From a virus, in the IMG/VR virus record IMGVR_UViG_3300008450_000050, positions 1 to 54,678 of that record: 54,678 nt of DNA; one strand, given 5' to 3'. A program made the position numbers and the translations under genes. A model generated the notes under the pieces. That model saw only the letters and a list, made by a program, of their open reading frames with translations, did not search any database and was not told the origin of the DNA. The stretch's first letter is position 1. The number at the start of each line of letters is the position of its first letter. Positions 7,702 to 15,029 of this stretch are shown here, piece after piece.

Positions 7702-7893
7702 CTAGCGGGCTTTCTCTCTGCGGCGGAGTTCTCGGGTGATGGCTTCGCGGATGAGGTCAAGCCGGGGCTCGTCGGGCCGCCTGGCGGCGTCGATCCGGTC
7801 GAGCAATGGCTTGTTCAAAGGCAGGGCAATGCGAAGCGTCCAGACCGTCTCGCGGCCGGGCTTTTTCTTTTTCGGGGCATCGGATTCGACCAA
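7702..7893 (-). CDS. Ribbon-helix-helix type DNA-binding protein
   Basis: 63 residues from TTG 7893 (AGGTG lies upstream; no in-frame ATG exists). A lysine-rich N-terminus (APKKKKPGR) precedes TVWTLRIALPLNKPLLDRID, a beta strand plus helix typical of the ribbon-helix-helix fold, and EPRLDLIREAITRELRRREK as the second helix. It is transcribed against the flanking genes and has an 8-bp inverted repeat in its upstream region. Autoregulation and control of the divergent rightward genes are likely inferences. Confidence 0.65.
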   Translation of the reverse strand: MVESDAPKKKKPGRETVWTLRIALPLNKPLLDRIDAARRPDEPRLDLIREAITRELRRREKAR

Positions 7894-7907
7894 ATTCGCA
7901 CCTAATT

Positions 7908-7947
7908 CGTATGCATGATATTGACGTTGGCGTGCATACGATATAGG
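7908..7947 (+). promoter_or_regulatory. Promoter with embedded inverted repeat between divergent genes
   Basis: CGTATGCA (7908-7915) and TGCATACG (7933-7940) form a perfect 8-bp inverted repeat. Between and after them are TTGACG (7921-7926) and TATAGG (7942-7947), 15 bp apart. This fits a rightward promoter for the genes from 7978, overlapped by an operator probably bound by the ribbon-helix-helix protein encoded just upstream. Confidence 0.45.
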
Positions 7948-7977
7948 TTGATCCCAACAGGCGCAAGGGAGCTACCG

Positions 7978-8121
7978 ATGAAACTGCTTCGCAAGGTTGG
8001 CCGCATCGAAATCTGGCAGGTCAGCGAGAGCTACGGCTTCGACTATTACGTCTACGGCGTGCTGCGCGATCCGATTGTCTGCCCGTCGTTTGGCATGGCC
8101 TGCGAGAAGGCCGGCATCTGA
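7978..8121 (+). CDS. Hypothetical small protein, 47 aa
   Basis: ATG 7978 is preceded by AAGGGAG at good spacing. The product (KVGRIEIWQVSESYGFDYYV ... CPSFGMACEKAGI) looks like a compact beta-hairpin protein with two cysteines. Its stop overlaps the ATG of the methyltransferase-like gene, so the two are translated together. No family recognised. Confidence 0.65.
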   Translation: MKLLRKVGRIEIWQVSESYGFDYYVYGVLRDPIVCPSFGMACEKAGI

Positions 8122-8750
8122 TGCGCATTCTGGTCGCCTGCGAGTTCTCTGGGGTTGTGCGCCGGGCCTTCCGCGCGCTCGGTCACGACGCGTGGTCTTG
8201 CGACCTGCTGCCGGCCGAAGACGGAAGCCCGTTCCATTACCAAGAAGACGCGATCAACGTTGCGTATGCCGGCAGTTTGCTTAACTGGGGCGGCGGCTGG
8301 GATATGATGATTGCCCACCCACCATGCACCGACCTTGCCGTCAGCGGCGCGCGATATTTCGCGGCCAAACAGGCAGACGGGCGACAGGACAGAGCGCTAG
8401 AGTTTGTCCGCGAACTGATGTCTGCGCCTATCCCGCGCATCTGCATTGAAAACCCGATCAGCATCATTTCATCACGCATCCGCAAGCCGGATCAGATTAT
8501 CCAGCCTTGGCAGTTCGGCCACGGCGAGACGAAGGCGACGTGCCTCTGGCTCAATGGCCTGATGCCCCTGCGCTCGACCAACATTGTTGAGGGCCGTGAA
8601 GCCCGCGTCCATCGGATGCCACCCGGCCCCAACCGCTGGAAAGAGCGCAGCCGCACCTTTGAGGGCATCGCGGCGGCAATGGCCGAACAGTGGGGCGCCA
8701 AAGCCTCCCCCCTCCCCCCTATGGGCACAGAGAGCGGGGGGCGGTCGTGA
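8121..8750 (+). CDS. Phage DNA methyltransferase-like protein (C5-cytosine type)
   Basis: 209 residues. The start MRILVACEFSGVVRRAFRAL resembles a SAM-binding motif I. MIAHPPCTDLAVSGARYF contains the PPC motif of cytosine-5 methyltransferases, and RICIENPISI the ENP motif. The later half (QFGHGETKATCLWLNGL) is typical of a short phage-specific branch often annotated as DNA cytosine methyltransferase. No clear target-recognition domain is present, so the target cannot be predicted. It may protect phage DNA from restriction. Confidence 0.75.
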   Translation: MRILVACEFSGVVRRAFRALGHDAWSCDLLPAEDGSPFHYQEDAINVAYAGSLLNWGGGWDMMIAHPPCTDLAVSGARYFAAKQADGRQDRALEFVRELMSAPIPRICIENPISIISSRIRKPDQIIQPWQFGHGETKATCLWLNGLMPLRSTNIVEGREARVHRMPPGPNRWKERSRTFEGIAAAMAEQWGAKASPLPPMGTESGGRS

Positions 8751-8977
8751 GCCCGTTTCTGACGCAGATCGTTGAAAGCCCGCACATGACGGAGGCTTTC
8801 GAGGATTGGTCGCGAGTGCGCTCGCCGGCACGGGCGGCGCGACGCCTCAAGCGCGGCTACCGGCAGAACATCGTCTACGGACGGCGACCCTGCGCCAAGC
8901 AAATCAACGGCGTGATCTACGCGCATCCTGAGATTGTCGGGCGGTTGTTTGACGCCACAGAGAGCGGGGGACGGTGA
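8747..8977 (+). CDS. Hypothetical basic protein, 76 aa
   Basis: GTG 8747 in a GTGA overlap is the likely start. Basic, helical protein (DWSRVRSPARAARRLKRGYR) ending IYAHPEIVGRLFDATESGGR. No domain recognised. The DNA around its end (acagagagcgggggrcggt) repeats the end of the preceding gene, hinting at a short local duplication. Confidence 0.55.
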   Translation: MSPFLTQIVESPHMTEAFEDWSRVRSPARAARRLKRGYRQNIVYGRRPCAKQINGVIYAHPEIVGRLFDATESGGR

Positions 8978-9297
8978 TGGGCGGGATCAACAACGCAATC
9001 AACGAAGGCATTCGCACCGGCATCGAGCGGGCTTGGACCGACCAATGCAACGGACGAGATGACCCAGAGGAGCGCTGCCCCATGCGCCCTGCGGACGGCT
9101 GCTCCTGCTATCGGAAAGCCTACATGGCCGCGCCGTTCTGGCGGCGGTGGCAGATGGAGAAGCCGAAGCGCCCGTCGCAAGACGCTGTCTTGACCGCTTT
9201 AGTCGGGCAGCAAGTAGATGCGCTGCTCCCGCTGGCTTTGGCAGAGCGCGGGCGCAAAGCCTGCCCCTCCCCAACAGAGAGCGAGGCCCGCTCATGA
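8977..9297 (+). CDS. Hypothetical protein, 106 aa
   Basis: ATG 8977 overlaps the upstream stop. The segment CPMRPADGCSCYRKAY gives a small cysteine cluster. The rest is helical, with a Leu/Ala stretch near the C-terminus (ALVGQQVDALLPLALAERG). Unknown function. It ends in an ATGA overlap with the membrane gene that follows. Confidence 0.6.
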   Translation: MGGINNAINEGIRTGIERAWTDQCNGRDDPEERCPMRPADGCSCYRKAYMAAPFWRRWQMEKPKRPSQDAVLTALVGQQVDALLPLALAERGRKACPSPTESEARS

Positions 9298-9452
9298 CCA
9301 CCCCCCAGCTCATAGCCGCGATCCTGTTGGGTGCCATCCTGCTTGCAGGCTCAGCCTGGAACATCATCGAGCATCGCCGCCGATCTCGTCTGACAGATGA
9401 AGAGAGACGGAAGGAAGATGCGGAGTACAACCCGGATGACTGGAGGTGGTGA
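9294..9452 (+). CDS. Small membrane protein, 52 aa
   Basis: ATG 9294 in an ATGA overlap. N-terminal transmembrane helix (PQLIAAILLGAILLAGSAW) followed by a basic then acidic tail (EHRRRSRLTDEERRKEDAEY). Probably a single-span inner-membrane protein. Confidence 0.6.
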   Translation: MTTPQLIAAILLGAILLAGSAWNIIEHRRRSRLTDEERRKEDAEYNPDDWRW

Positions 9453-9456
9453 GGGG

Positions 9457-9657
9457 CTAGGTCTTTCTCTCGCGTCTGGTGAGTTCGCGCTCGATGGCGG
9501 AGCGGATGAAGGCGGCGACAGTCATGGTTCCGGCTGCGGCCCTGATGCGCGCAAGCAAGGAAGTGGGCATACGAGTAAGGACGGAGCTTTGCGGCTCGCC
9601 TTCCGCCAGACTTGGGCGGCCTCTGCCGCGCTTTTCGGGCTCTGCTTTTTTGATCAC
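9457..9657 (-). CDS. Ribbon-helix-helix regulator
   Basis: 66 residues if GTG 9657 is the start (a TTG at 9732 in the same frame would add 25 residues). KRGRGRPSLAEGEPQSSVLT is followed by RMPTSLLARIRAAAGTMTVA and AFIRSAIERELTRRE, the strand-helix-helix pattern of Arc/MetJ-like proteins. It faces the DUF262 gene, with a promoter-like TTGACA in the gap, so it probably represses that gene and itself. This is the second such regulator in the accessory region. Confidence 0.65.
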   Translation of the reverse strand: MIKKAEPEKRGRGRPSLAEGEPQSSVLTRMPTSLLARIRAAAGTMTVAAFIRSAIERELTRRERKT

Positions 9658-9684
9658 CGGGCCTATTTTCCGATAGCTTTTAAT

Positions 9685-9714
9685 TTGACAGTTCGGTTCA
9701 GTTCCGGCAGAATA
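9685..9714 (+). promoter_or_regulatory. Rightward promoter for the DUF262 gene
   Basis: A perfect TTGACA (9685-9690) and AGAATA (9709-9714) are separated by 18 bp. The spacer contains repeated GTTC steps (gttcggttcagttc) that could be an operator for the adjacent divergent ribbon-helix-helix protein. Confidence 0.5.
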
Positions 9715-9747
9715 TCCGACATACAGAAACAACGCAAGAGAGCCGCC

Positions 9748-10296
9748 GTGATTGAGAGATTGAAGGAAGGGCGCAGGATGCCCCCTCGGGCGGATCTCGG
9801 CCGAGCCGTTACGTCAACGATGCGCGCCCCAATCTCGCGTTTCAAGGATTGGCAGCGCGACCCCGCTGGCGTTAACCCACACGGGTTGCGGACGGTCATG
9901 GGCTACTGCCTGCCGACTTGGCAGCGCGGGCTTGTGTGGACCGACGCTCAGAAGATCGCGTTCATCGAGAGCGCATGGCGCGGTATCCACATCGGCACCT
10001 TCACCTACAACCAGACCGACATGGGGCACCCGCTCGATAACCTATTGATCGACGGTCAGCAGCGCATGAGCGCAATCCAAGATTATCTTGCGGACCGTTT
10101 CCCTGTGTTCGGCTGGCATTGGTCAGAGGTTACGGAGCCGGACAGGCGCAGCTGGGAAATGACGGTCGTGTTCCCGAGTTTCATCACCGACTCCAAGGAC
10201 GAAGACTACCTCCGCAGCTACTACGACCTGATGAATTTTGGAGGCACGGCCCACGGCGAAAGCGAGCGCGCGCTCCCCTCCCCCACCCAAGGATGA
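9748..10296 (+). CDS. DUF262 (GmrSD N-terminal-like) protein, stand-alone
   Basis: 182 residues from GTG 9748, or 172 from ATG 9778. The sequence NPHGLRTVMGYCLPTWQRGL and DNLLIDGQQRMSAIQDYLAD carries the DGQQR motif of DUF262, the ParB/sulfiredoxin-like NTPase fold of GmrS-type restriction proteins. Full GmrSD enzymes also have an HNH nuclease domain (DUF1524). Here the protein ends after about 180 residues, so it is the DUF262 half alone. It has its own promoter and a divergent regulator, which resembles a defence or counter-defence gene. Confidence 0.7.
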   Translation: MIERLKEGRRMPPRADLGRAVTSTMRAPISRFKDWQRDPAGVNPHGLRTVMGYCLPTWQRGLVWTDAQKIAFIESAWRGIHIGTFTYNQTDMGHPLDNLLIDGQQRMSAIQDYLADRFPVFGWHWSEVTEPDRRSWEMTVVFPSFITDSKDEDYLRSYYDLMNFGGTAHGESERALPSPTQG

Positions 10297-10300
10297 AGCC

Positions 10301-10519
10301 ATGAGCGAGACGAAGCTGACGCGCGCCTACTCTTCTGGCGACATGCTGGTTCTGGATGACGGCAGTAAGTGGGGTCCGTTCACTTCGCATTGGGCAGCAA
10401 CAGCGGCGATGATCCGATTGAGCGACCCGACGTTCTGGAGCCTCGGCGGAGACAAGGCTGTGGACCTCGCGATTGAGGCAGACATCCGCGCTGCCCTCTC
10501 CCGTGCCTCAGGAGAATGA
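10301..10519 (+). CDS. Hypothetical protein, 72 aa
   Basis: ATG 10301 with AAGGATG upstream. MSETKLTRAYSSGDMLVLDD, then KWGPFTSHWAATAAMIRL. Both this protein and the one at 10735 begin MSETK, suggesting related or recycled start regions. No family recognised. Confidence 0.6.
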   Translation: MSETKLTRAYSSGDMLVLDDGSKWGPFTSHWAATAAMIRLSDPTFWSLGGDKAVDLAIEADIRAALSRASGE

Positions 10520-10520
10520 A

Positions 10521-10733
10521 ATGGGGAATCTGACGAGCGATCTGCACGCGCGGGCGAACCCGCCGCAGAGGGACTGTCGGCCGGACCAGACCGGGCTTGA
10601 TGACGGGCCTTACCTGCCGGGTCGCGCGCCTCGCAAACGGCCGGCGCCGAAGTCGGCCGCGGAGCTTTCCGCCATCAGGGCCAAGGCATGGGCAACCCGT
10701 CGCGGCCTTGCCGTCCCCGTTACAGGAGACTGA
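10521..10733 (+). CDS. Hypothetical protein, 70 aa, proline/arginine-rich
   Basis: ATG 10521 with CAGGAG at good spacing. The product is rich in Pro and Arg, with a C-terminal helix (SAAELSAIRAKAWATRRG). Probably unstructured in its first half. No function assigned. Confidence 0.5.
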   Translation: MGNLTSDLHARANPPQRDCRPDQTGLDDGPYLPGRAPRKRPAPKSAAELSAIRAKAWATRRGLAVPVTGD

Positions 10734-10734
10734 C

Positions 10735-11028
10735 ATGAGCGAGACGAAGACGGAGGCCGTCGCTGCCCCAGAGTGGCAGCGCGCGCGGTACGGCGAGAGC
10801 GAGCAGATGTCGCTCGGGTGCGTCGTGCTTCGCATTAACAGGCCCATCGGAACGCAGGGCAAGCCGCCTGAGCCGCTGGTGATCCACGTTGGCGAGACGA
10901 AGTTGAAGCGCGCCGACATTCAGGATTTCCCCGAAGCCCGCGCCTACGCCCTGGCTACAGCCGAGGCGTTCCTTGCGCGGTCGCTTGCCCGGTGTCGCGC
11001 CGCCCTCTCCAACCCGGAGAGCGAGTGA
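10735..11028 (+). CDS. Hypothetical protein, 97 aa
   Basis: ATG 10735 with ACAGGAG upstream. Residues about 25-60 read CVVLRINRPIGTQGKPPEPL and VIHVGETKLKRADI, a beta-rich core. The C-terminus is a long helix (ARAYALATAEAFLARSLARC). Unknown function; overlaps the next ATG. Confidence 0.6.
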   Translation: MSETKTEAVAAPEWQRARYGESEQMSLGCVVLRINRPIGTQGKPPEPLVIHVGETKLKRADIQDFPEARAYALATAEAFLARSLARCRAALSNPESE

Positions 11029-11318
11029 TGGGCGAGAAGCTGACGCACGCAGACGCATGCCGCCTGAGCCGCGCATTCAACGAGGTCGCGAACCTGGGCA
11101 ACTCTCAGGACCGGGCGATCAACGAATGGCTCAAGTCCGTCATCGCAGCGGCCAAGGCTACGGAGGCCCCGCCCGTAGACACGCGGCACAGGTTCGTGCC
11201 GGCTCGCAAGTACCCGTGGTTTTGCGGCGTGTGCGGATACGCGCCGCATGAAGCGTTGATGCACATTCAGGACGAGACCCCCGGCCTTGCCGCCCTCTCC
11301 GAGAAGGGGAGGGAGTAG
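11028..11318 (+). CDS. Hypothetical protein with CxxC motif, 96 aa
   Basis: ATG 11028 overlaps the upstream TGA. Helical N-terminus, then WFCGVCGYAPHEALMH, a CxxC followed by His residues that could bind zinc. No family recognised. Confidence 0.6.
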   Translation: MGEKLTHADACRLSRAFNEVANLGNSQDRAINEWLKSVIAAAKATEAPPVDTRHRFVPARKYPWFCGVCGYAPHEALMHIQDETPGLAALSEKGRE

Positions 11319-11321
11319 GTT

Positions 11322-11888
11322 ATGGGAGAGAGAGCATCAGATCTTTGGGACGGCTTGCCTGAAACCACCGCCTTTTTGTTTGGCCGGGGCAAGCGCCCGA
11401 TTATCATTTCCGGCGAAGTGGCTTATGTGCCGCTGGCTGACGGAAGGGTGGCAGTGATCGACGCGGCAGACGCGGAAACTGTCGCTAACCATTCATGGGC
11501 GGCTTGCCCGATGGGCAATGTCACCTATGCCGTTACGGGCATGCGGCGGGATGGTGTCAAGCGCAACCTTGGCCTTCACCGCTTGATCGTGGAATGCTCT
11601 AGGGATCAGGTCGTCGACCACATCGATTGCGACGGGCTTAATTGCCGTCGCTACAACCTTCGCGCGGCTAGACAAGCCGAGAATGCCCGAAACTCGCGGA
11701 TGCGTAGTTCCAATACCAGTGGGTTCAAGGGTGTCTTCTGGAGGGCCGACCGCCAGAAGTGGCAGGCTCAAATTCGTCTTGACCGAAAGCGGATTTGCCT
11801 TGGCACTTTCGAAACGGCCGAACAGGCCGGCGCGGCTTATGCCGATGCGGCCAAGCGTCTCCATGGTCAATTCGCAAGGGAGGCATGA
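11322..11888 (+). CDS. HNH endonuclease with AP2 DNA-binding domain
   Basis: 188 residues. The middle carries an HNH_3-type nuclease motif (VDHIDCDGLNCRRYNLRAAR, about residues 103-122), preceded by a conserved beta region (YVPLADGRVAVIDAAD). The C-terminal 60 residues are an AP2 domain (GFKGVFWRADRQKWQAQIRL ... CLGTFETAEQAGAAYADAAK). HNH-AP2 proteins are typical free-standing homing endonucleases of phages. It sits between unrelated small genes with only a weak GAG-type Shine-Dalgarno, which fits an inserted selfish gene. Confidence 0.88.
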   Translation: MGERASDLWDGLPETTAFLFGRGKRPIIISGEVAYVPLADGRVAVIDAADAETVANHSWAACPMGNVTYAVTGMRRDGVKRNLGLHRLIVECSRDQVVDHIDCDGLNCRRYNLRAARQAENARNSRMRSSNTSGFKGVFWRADRQKWQAQIRLDRKRICLGTFETAEQAGAAYADAAKRLHGQFAREA

Positions 11889-11920
11889 TGACGACCCCCA
11901 AATACCCCCAAGGAGCCCTC

Positions 11921-12409
11921 ATGACCACCTCAATAGAAGAAGCCCTCCGATCCGGCGCGGTGCGCTTGGTGCCGGTGGAGGCGACGGCGGAAGCTGGCGA
12001 TCTCGTTAGCCGCGCCGAAGTTATTCGCGTTCTTAGAAGGCTTGGCGGCCAAGACGCCGACCTTGCCCTTTATGGCGCGGAAGACAATGCGCGGGCTCGC
12101 GAATACGGGGAAGCCGCCATGACGCGCGCTTGTTGCGCCATTGCAATCATGCCGGCCGCCTCCGACGCAGAATTTCCTAAGCCACAGCGCCGAGACGGGA
12201 AAGAGCCGTGTGGCGAGTGCCACATTGGCCCCGATGAGGTTTGCGATATTTGCGGCGCGCGGCATCGGCAGGCAGGGGCTCCCCAGACATGGCAAGGGCT
12301 GGATGATGCCCGCCTTCAGCTTGCTATCAATGCCTTCTACGAACCCTGCGAAGGGACGACGATCGACGGCGTCCGCGCTGCAATTCTGGCATGGGAGCAG
12401 AGCCGGTGA
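11921..12409 (+). CDS. Hypothetical protein with cysteine cluster, 162 aa
   Basis: ATG 11921 has an ideal AAGGAG upstream and is preferred. ATGs at 11885 and 11888 in the same frame overlap the HNH stop and remain possible. The middle contains CGECHIGPDEVCDICGARH, two CxxC pairs that could bind one zinc. The flanks are helical (AGDLVSRAEVIRVLRRLGG). Function unknown. Confidence 0.65.
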   Translation: MTTSIEEALRSGAVRLVPVEATAEAGDLVSRAEVIRVLRRLGGQDADLALYGAEDNARAREYGEAAMTRACCAIAIMPAASDAEFPKPQRRDGKEPCGECHIGPDEVCDICGARHRQAGAPQTWQGLDDARLQLAINAFYEPCEGTTIDGVRAAILAWEQSR

Positions 12410-13233
12410 ACAAGGAGATGAAAGCCGCCTCCAAGGACCACATCCCCGCCGCTGACGACGTGATTGGTTGCCTGCTCGCCGAAAAGCCGTTCTGGTTCGA
12501 CCCCGCCACGAACTTCGTCCACGCAGATGATGGCGGCGGGCGAGGCACAAGATGGGAGCCGGTGCCGCCAGAGACATACCACTGCGGGCACTGCGACGGA
12601 ACCGGGGATGTCCACGGCATTGACGGCGAATGGAAAGGGCAGTGCGACTGTTCCGTTGGCGATGGCACTGAGCGGCTTTGCCAAGCTCTTTACGGGCGAA
12701 AGGCGACGGCCCGAGACTACGTCGGCGGCTCGGACGCCAAGATGCTCCACGACGCGGCAGATCGCATTGCCGAGTTGAAGGCGAACGGCGTCCTCGCGCA
12801 TGCCCGCGCAGCCGAGCGCGATCAAGAGTGCTTTCGACTTGAAGACGAATTGAAGGGCGCGCTCGAATTGATCAACGCTCAGAACGCGAATGCCGCCACG
12901 CTACGGGAGATGTTTGGGCAGGCGAAAGAGCGCGCCCTAACGGCCGAGTTTGCTATCGCTGCGTGCGCTCGGTTCCTCAAAGAGGGTGAGACGCCAGAGC
13001 AACGCATCGAACGATTGCACGGCGAGATCAGCGGCATGATGAAGACGCTGGCGGCTTACACCGACCGCGCCCTCGCCGCCGAAGCCAAGTGCGACGCCTT
13101 GCGGGAGGCGCTGGCGCCGTTCGCGAAAGAAAGTCTGTTCGCAGGGCCGCAGCATGAATTCGTGACGATCAAGCTTAGTGACTGCGACCGTGCCCGCGCC
13201 CGCATCCAGGAGACAGCCGATGTCGGAGAATGA
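12406..13233 (+). CDS. Hypothetical protein, zinc-ribbon plus coiled coil, 275 aa
   Basis: GTG 12406 in a GTGA overlap. Residues about 55-82 contain CGHCDGTGDVHG and CDC, a DnaJ-like CxxCxGxG zinc motif. Residues about 115-235 are Ala/Glu/Arg-rich helices with heptad character (RIAELKANGVLAHARAAERD). Similar phage early proteins are described only as hypothetical. Confidence 0.65.
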   Translation: MNKEMKAASKDHIPAADDVIGCLLAEKPFWFDPATNFVHADDGGGRGTRWEPVPPETYHCGHCDGTGDVHGIDGEWKGQCDCSVGDGTERLCQALYGRKATARDYVGGSDAKMLHDAADRIAELKANGVLAHARAAERDQECFRLEDELKGALELINAQNANAATLREMFGQAKERALTAEFAIAACARFLKEGETPEQRIERLHGEISGMMKTLAAYTDRALAAEAKCDALREALAPFAKESLFAGPQHEFVTIKLSDCDRARARIQETADVGE

Positions 13234-13525
13234 GGTGACGCGCACTGGCATGGACATGATTTCCCGCCACCGTTTCCGACTTGCGGACGATGGCAATTGC
13301 GCGGAAATCGACAGCTCCGGCCTGGCCGAGGAGATAGACACCGCTCTCACCGCCGCCGAGGCGAGGATCAAGATGCTGGAGGAGGCGCTGGGTAACGTTG
13401 CGGTTCTCGTAAAGCACGCGGACGAGAACTTCCGCTCGGAGGACTACGGCGTCGCCTATCCCGCTCTGGCCGTCGCAGTCGAAACCGCCCGCCAAGCCCT
13501 CACAGGAGCCAGCAATGACGGTTGA
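13220..13525 (+). CDS. Hypothetical protein, 101 aa
   Basis: ATG 13220 with CAGGAG upstream, overlapping the end of the preceding gene by 14 bp. HRFRLADDGNCAEIDSSGL is followed by a long helix (DTALTAAEARIKMLEEALGN). No family recognised. Confidence 0.6.
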   Translation: MSENEVTRTGMDMISRHRFRLADDGNCAEIDSSGLAEEIDTALTAAEARIKMLEEALGNVAVLVKHADENFRSEDYGVAYPALAVAVETARQALTGASNDG

Positions 13526-13835
13526 CGACCTCGCGACGCAGATCATGGCGCTCGACTGGAAAGCCCGTAGGGACTGGACCGTCGATGAGCAGGCAGACCG
13601 CTACGGCGAACTGCAGGAAATGCTCACCGCCTACCTATCCGCCAGGAGCGCGGAGCCGGTGGCGTGGCGACTACTCCGAAACGGAGAGGTCATTGAGGCC
13701 GCTGACCAAGTGCTGGCCGACGACACGGTGACGTGGCTGCCGCTCAGAGGCTGGGAAATAGGCCGACCATACTATCCGGGCCTTTTCGTGCCGGTGCGCC
13801 GCGCCCACCCCACTCCGGAGGGTTCCGATGTCTGA
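13515..13835 (+). CDS. Hypothetical protein, 106 aa
   Basis: ATG 13515 with AGGAGCCAGC upstream. N-terminal helices, then EPVAWRLLRNGEVIEAADQV and TVTWLPLRGWEIGRPYYPG. The latter resembles the repeated 'EPVAWR' segments seen in many phage small proteins of unknown role. Confidence 0.6.
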   Translation: MTVDDLATQIMALDWKARRDWTVDEQADRYGELQEMLTAYLSARSAEPVAWRLLRNGEVIEAADQVLADDTVTWLPLRGWEIGRPYYPGLFVPVRRAHPTPEGSDV

Positions 13836-14136
13836 GGAACGGCAGGAGCACATTGACCGCTTCTACATGGAGCACGGGCCGTGCTGTGCCGGCTGCGATC
13901 ACTGGCGCAGTTACAATTCTGCGGTCGGGGAGTGTACGCGCAGCGCTCCTATGCCGGGCCGCGAGCGCATGGCGATGCTGGGCATGGAGATGCTGAGCTT
14001 GAGCTTGGGAGCCGGCCATGCCTTCACGCCGCGCGAGCATGTCTGTGGCGATTTCGCGGACACGTTCGACTGGACCAGTCTGCCGCTGCCATACAGGCAC
14101 CGCATCGGAGCCATTGGAGGACCGCGCCATGTCTGA
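13828..14136 (+). CDS. Hypothetical cysteine-containing protein, 102 aa
   Basis: ATG 13828 overlaps the upstream end by 8 bp. MEHGPCCAGCDHWRSYNSAV, ECTRSAPM and HVCGDFADTFDW give four or more cysteines spaced like a small zinc-binding protein. Unknown function. Confidence 0.6.
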   Translation: MSEERQEHIDRFYMEHGPCCAGCDHWRSYNSAVGECTRSAPMPGRERMAMLGMEMLSLSLGAGHAFTPREHVCGDFADTFDWTSLPLPYRHRIGAIGGPRHV

Positions 14137-14404
14137 GATCGGGGAGGAGGAAATCGCGAGGGCGATCGTGGTTGAGCAGCCGTATCACGGCGGGCGCTAC
14201 ATCATCGCGTACAAGGGCAGCTCTCTCACCGGCTGGAGCTACCCCAGCGCTGAGGCCGCGCAGGCAGAGTTAGACGATATCTGTGCGGCCCTCCTCCAGC
14301 CTGCCCTAGAGCGGGCGATGGCAGAGCGGGACAAAGCGCGGGAGGAAGCGGCCAATTGGGCGTTGGCGCTCGCCGCCGCCATCCACAAGGGATCGGGAGA
14401 GTGA
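14129..14404 (+). CDS. Hypothetical protein, 91 aa
   Basis: ATG 14129, preceded by GGAGG. EEEIARAIVVEQPYHGGRYI starts a small alpha/beta protein that ends in a helix rich in Ala and Arg (ALERAMAERDKAREEAANWA). No family recognised. Confidence 0.6.
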   Translation: MSEIGEEEIARAIVVEQPYHGGRYIIAYKGSSLTGWSYPSAEAAQAELDDICAALLQPALERAMAERDKAREEAANWALALAAAIHKGSGE

Positions 14405-14405
14405 G

Positions 14406-14642
14406 ATGACCCGACAGCCAACACGGCAAGAGACGATTGCGCGGGCCATCTATGAGTGCCGCAACGGGCGCGGCTGCGTGCCATGGGCTCGGCTGACAAA
14501 GGCACATCAGGAGCCGTATCTGTCGGATGCCACAGCGGCGCTGACGGCCATTCTGGCTCTGGACTTCCCTTGGCTCGTCGGCGCAGCCCCTACTCCCTCG
14601 CCATCTCCTGAGCAGCCTGAGACAAGAGAAACGCCAGCGTGA
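14406..14642 (+). CDS. Hypothetical protein, 78 aa
   Basis: ATG 14406, one base after the previous stop. RQETIARAIYECRNGRG and LSDATAALTAILALDFPWL resemble a family of small phage proteins with an 'IARAIYEA...W..L.......Y...A.A.L' pattern. Ends in a Pro/Ser-rich tail. Function unknown. Confidence 0.65.
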   Translation: MTRQPTRQETIARAIYECRNGRGCVPWARLTKAHQEPYLSDATAALTAILALDFPWLVGAAPTPSPSPEQPETRETPA

Positions 14643-14662
14643 TATGATGACGTGGCATCATA
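14643..14662 (+). promoter_or_regulatory. Inverted repeat before the last rightward gene
   Basis: TATGATG (14643-14649) and CATCATA (14656-14662) form a perfect 7-bp inverted repeat with a 6-base loop, just before AGGAGG of the next gene. TATGAT could act as a -10 box. Either a small operator or a hairpin affecting translation start. Confidence 0.35.
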
Positions 14663-14672
14663 GGAGGCCGGA

Positions 14673-15029
14673 ATGATTAATCGCGACTACAGGACCGATA
14701 AGCGCGGGAGGCGCGCGGACGCCCTAGCCCATGCCGTCATGCAAGAGATCGGCGGCATGCTGCAATCAGACATGAAACGAGACGCCCACCGGGCTATCGT
14801 GGACATGCTCTGGCGTATCGGGGCCGACGTAATCACTGACGCCGAGCGCGCCGAAATCGGGCTTGAAACGCGCGACAATATGGGCTGGACAGCGCGGGAG
14901 CTGGCGATGTGGGAGTCGCACCTTTTGATGAAGATGTGCGAGCCGCCGAGGCCTATGGTATTCAAAACCACTACTCTCGCGCCAGATCCTGCGCCGCTTG
15001 GGACAGCAAAAACGCCACCCTCCGCTTAG
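14673..15029 (+). CDS. Hypothetical protein, 118 aa, last gene of the rightward region
   Basis: ATG 14673 with a perfect AGGAGG. Helical (ADALAHAVMQEIGGMLQSDM, then AHRAIVDMLWRIGADVITDA). The last 20 residues overlap the 3' end of the leftward late operon, so the two transcription units converge here. No family recognised. Confidence 0.65.
   Translation: MINRDYRTDKRGRRADALAHAVMQEIGGMLQSDMKRDAHRAIVDMLWRIGADVITDAERAEIGLETRDNMGWTARELAMWESHLLMKMCEPPRPMVFKTTTLAPDPAPLGTAKTPPSA

Noticed and set aside
7505-7705. 66-codon frame after the integrase
   Set aside because: Starts in a GTGA overlap, but its composition is not protein-like and the stretch contains direct repeats suited to integrase sites.
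9397-9747. Long N-terminal extension of the DUF262 gene
   Set aside because: It would overlap the divergent regulator and its promoter; a start at 9748 or 9778 fits the domain boundary.
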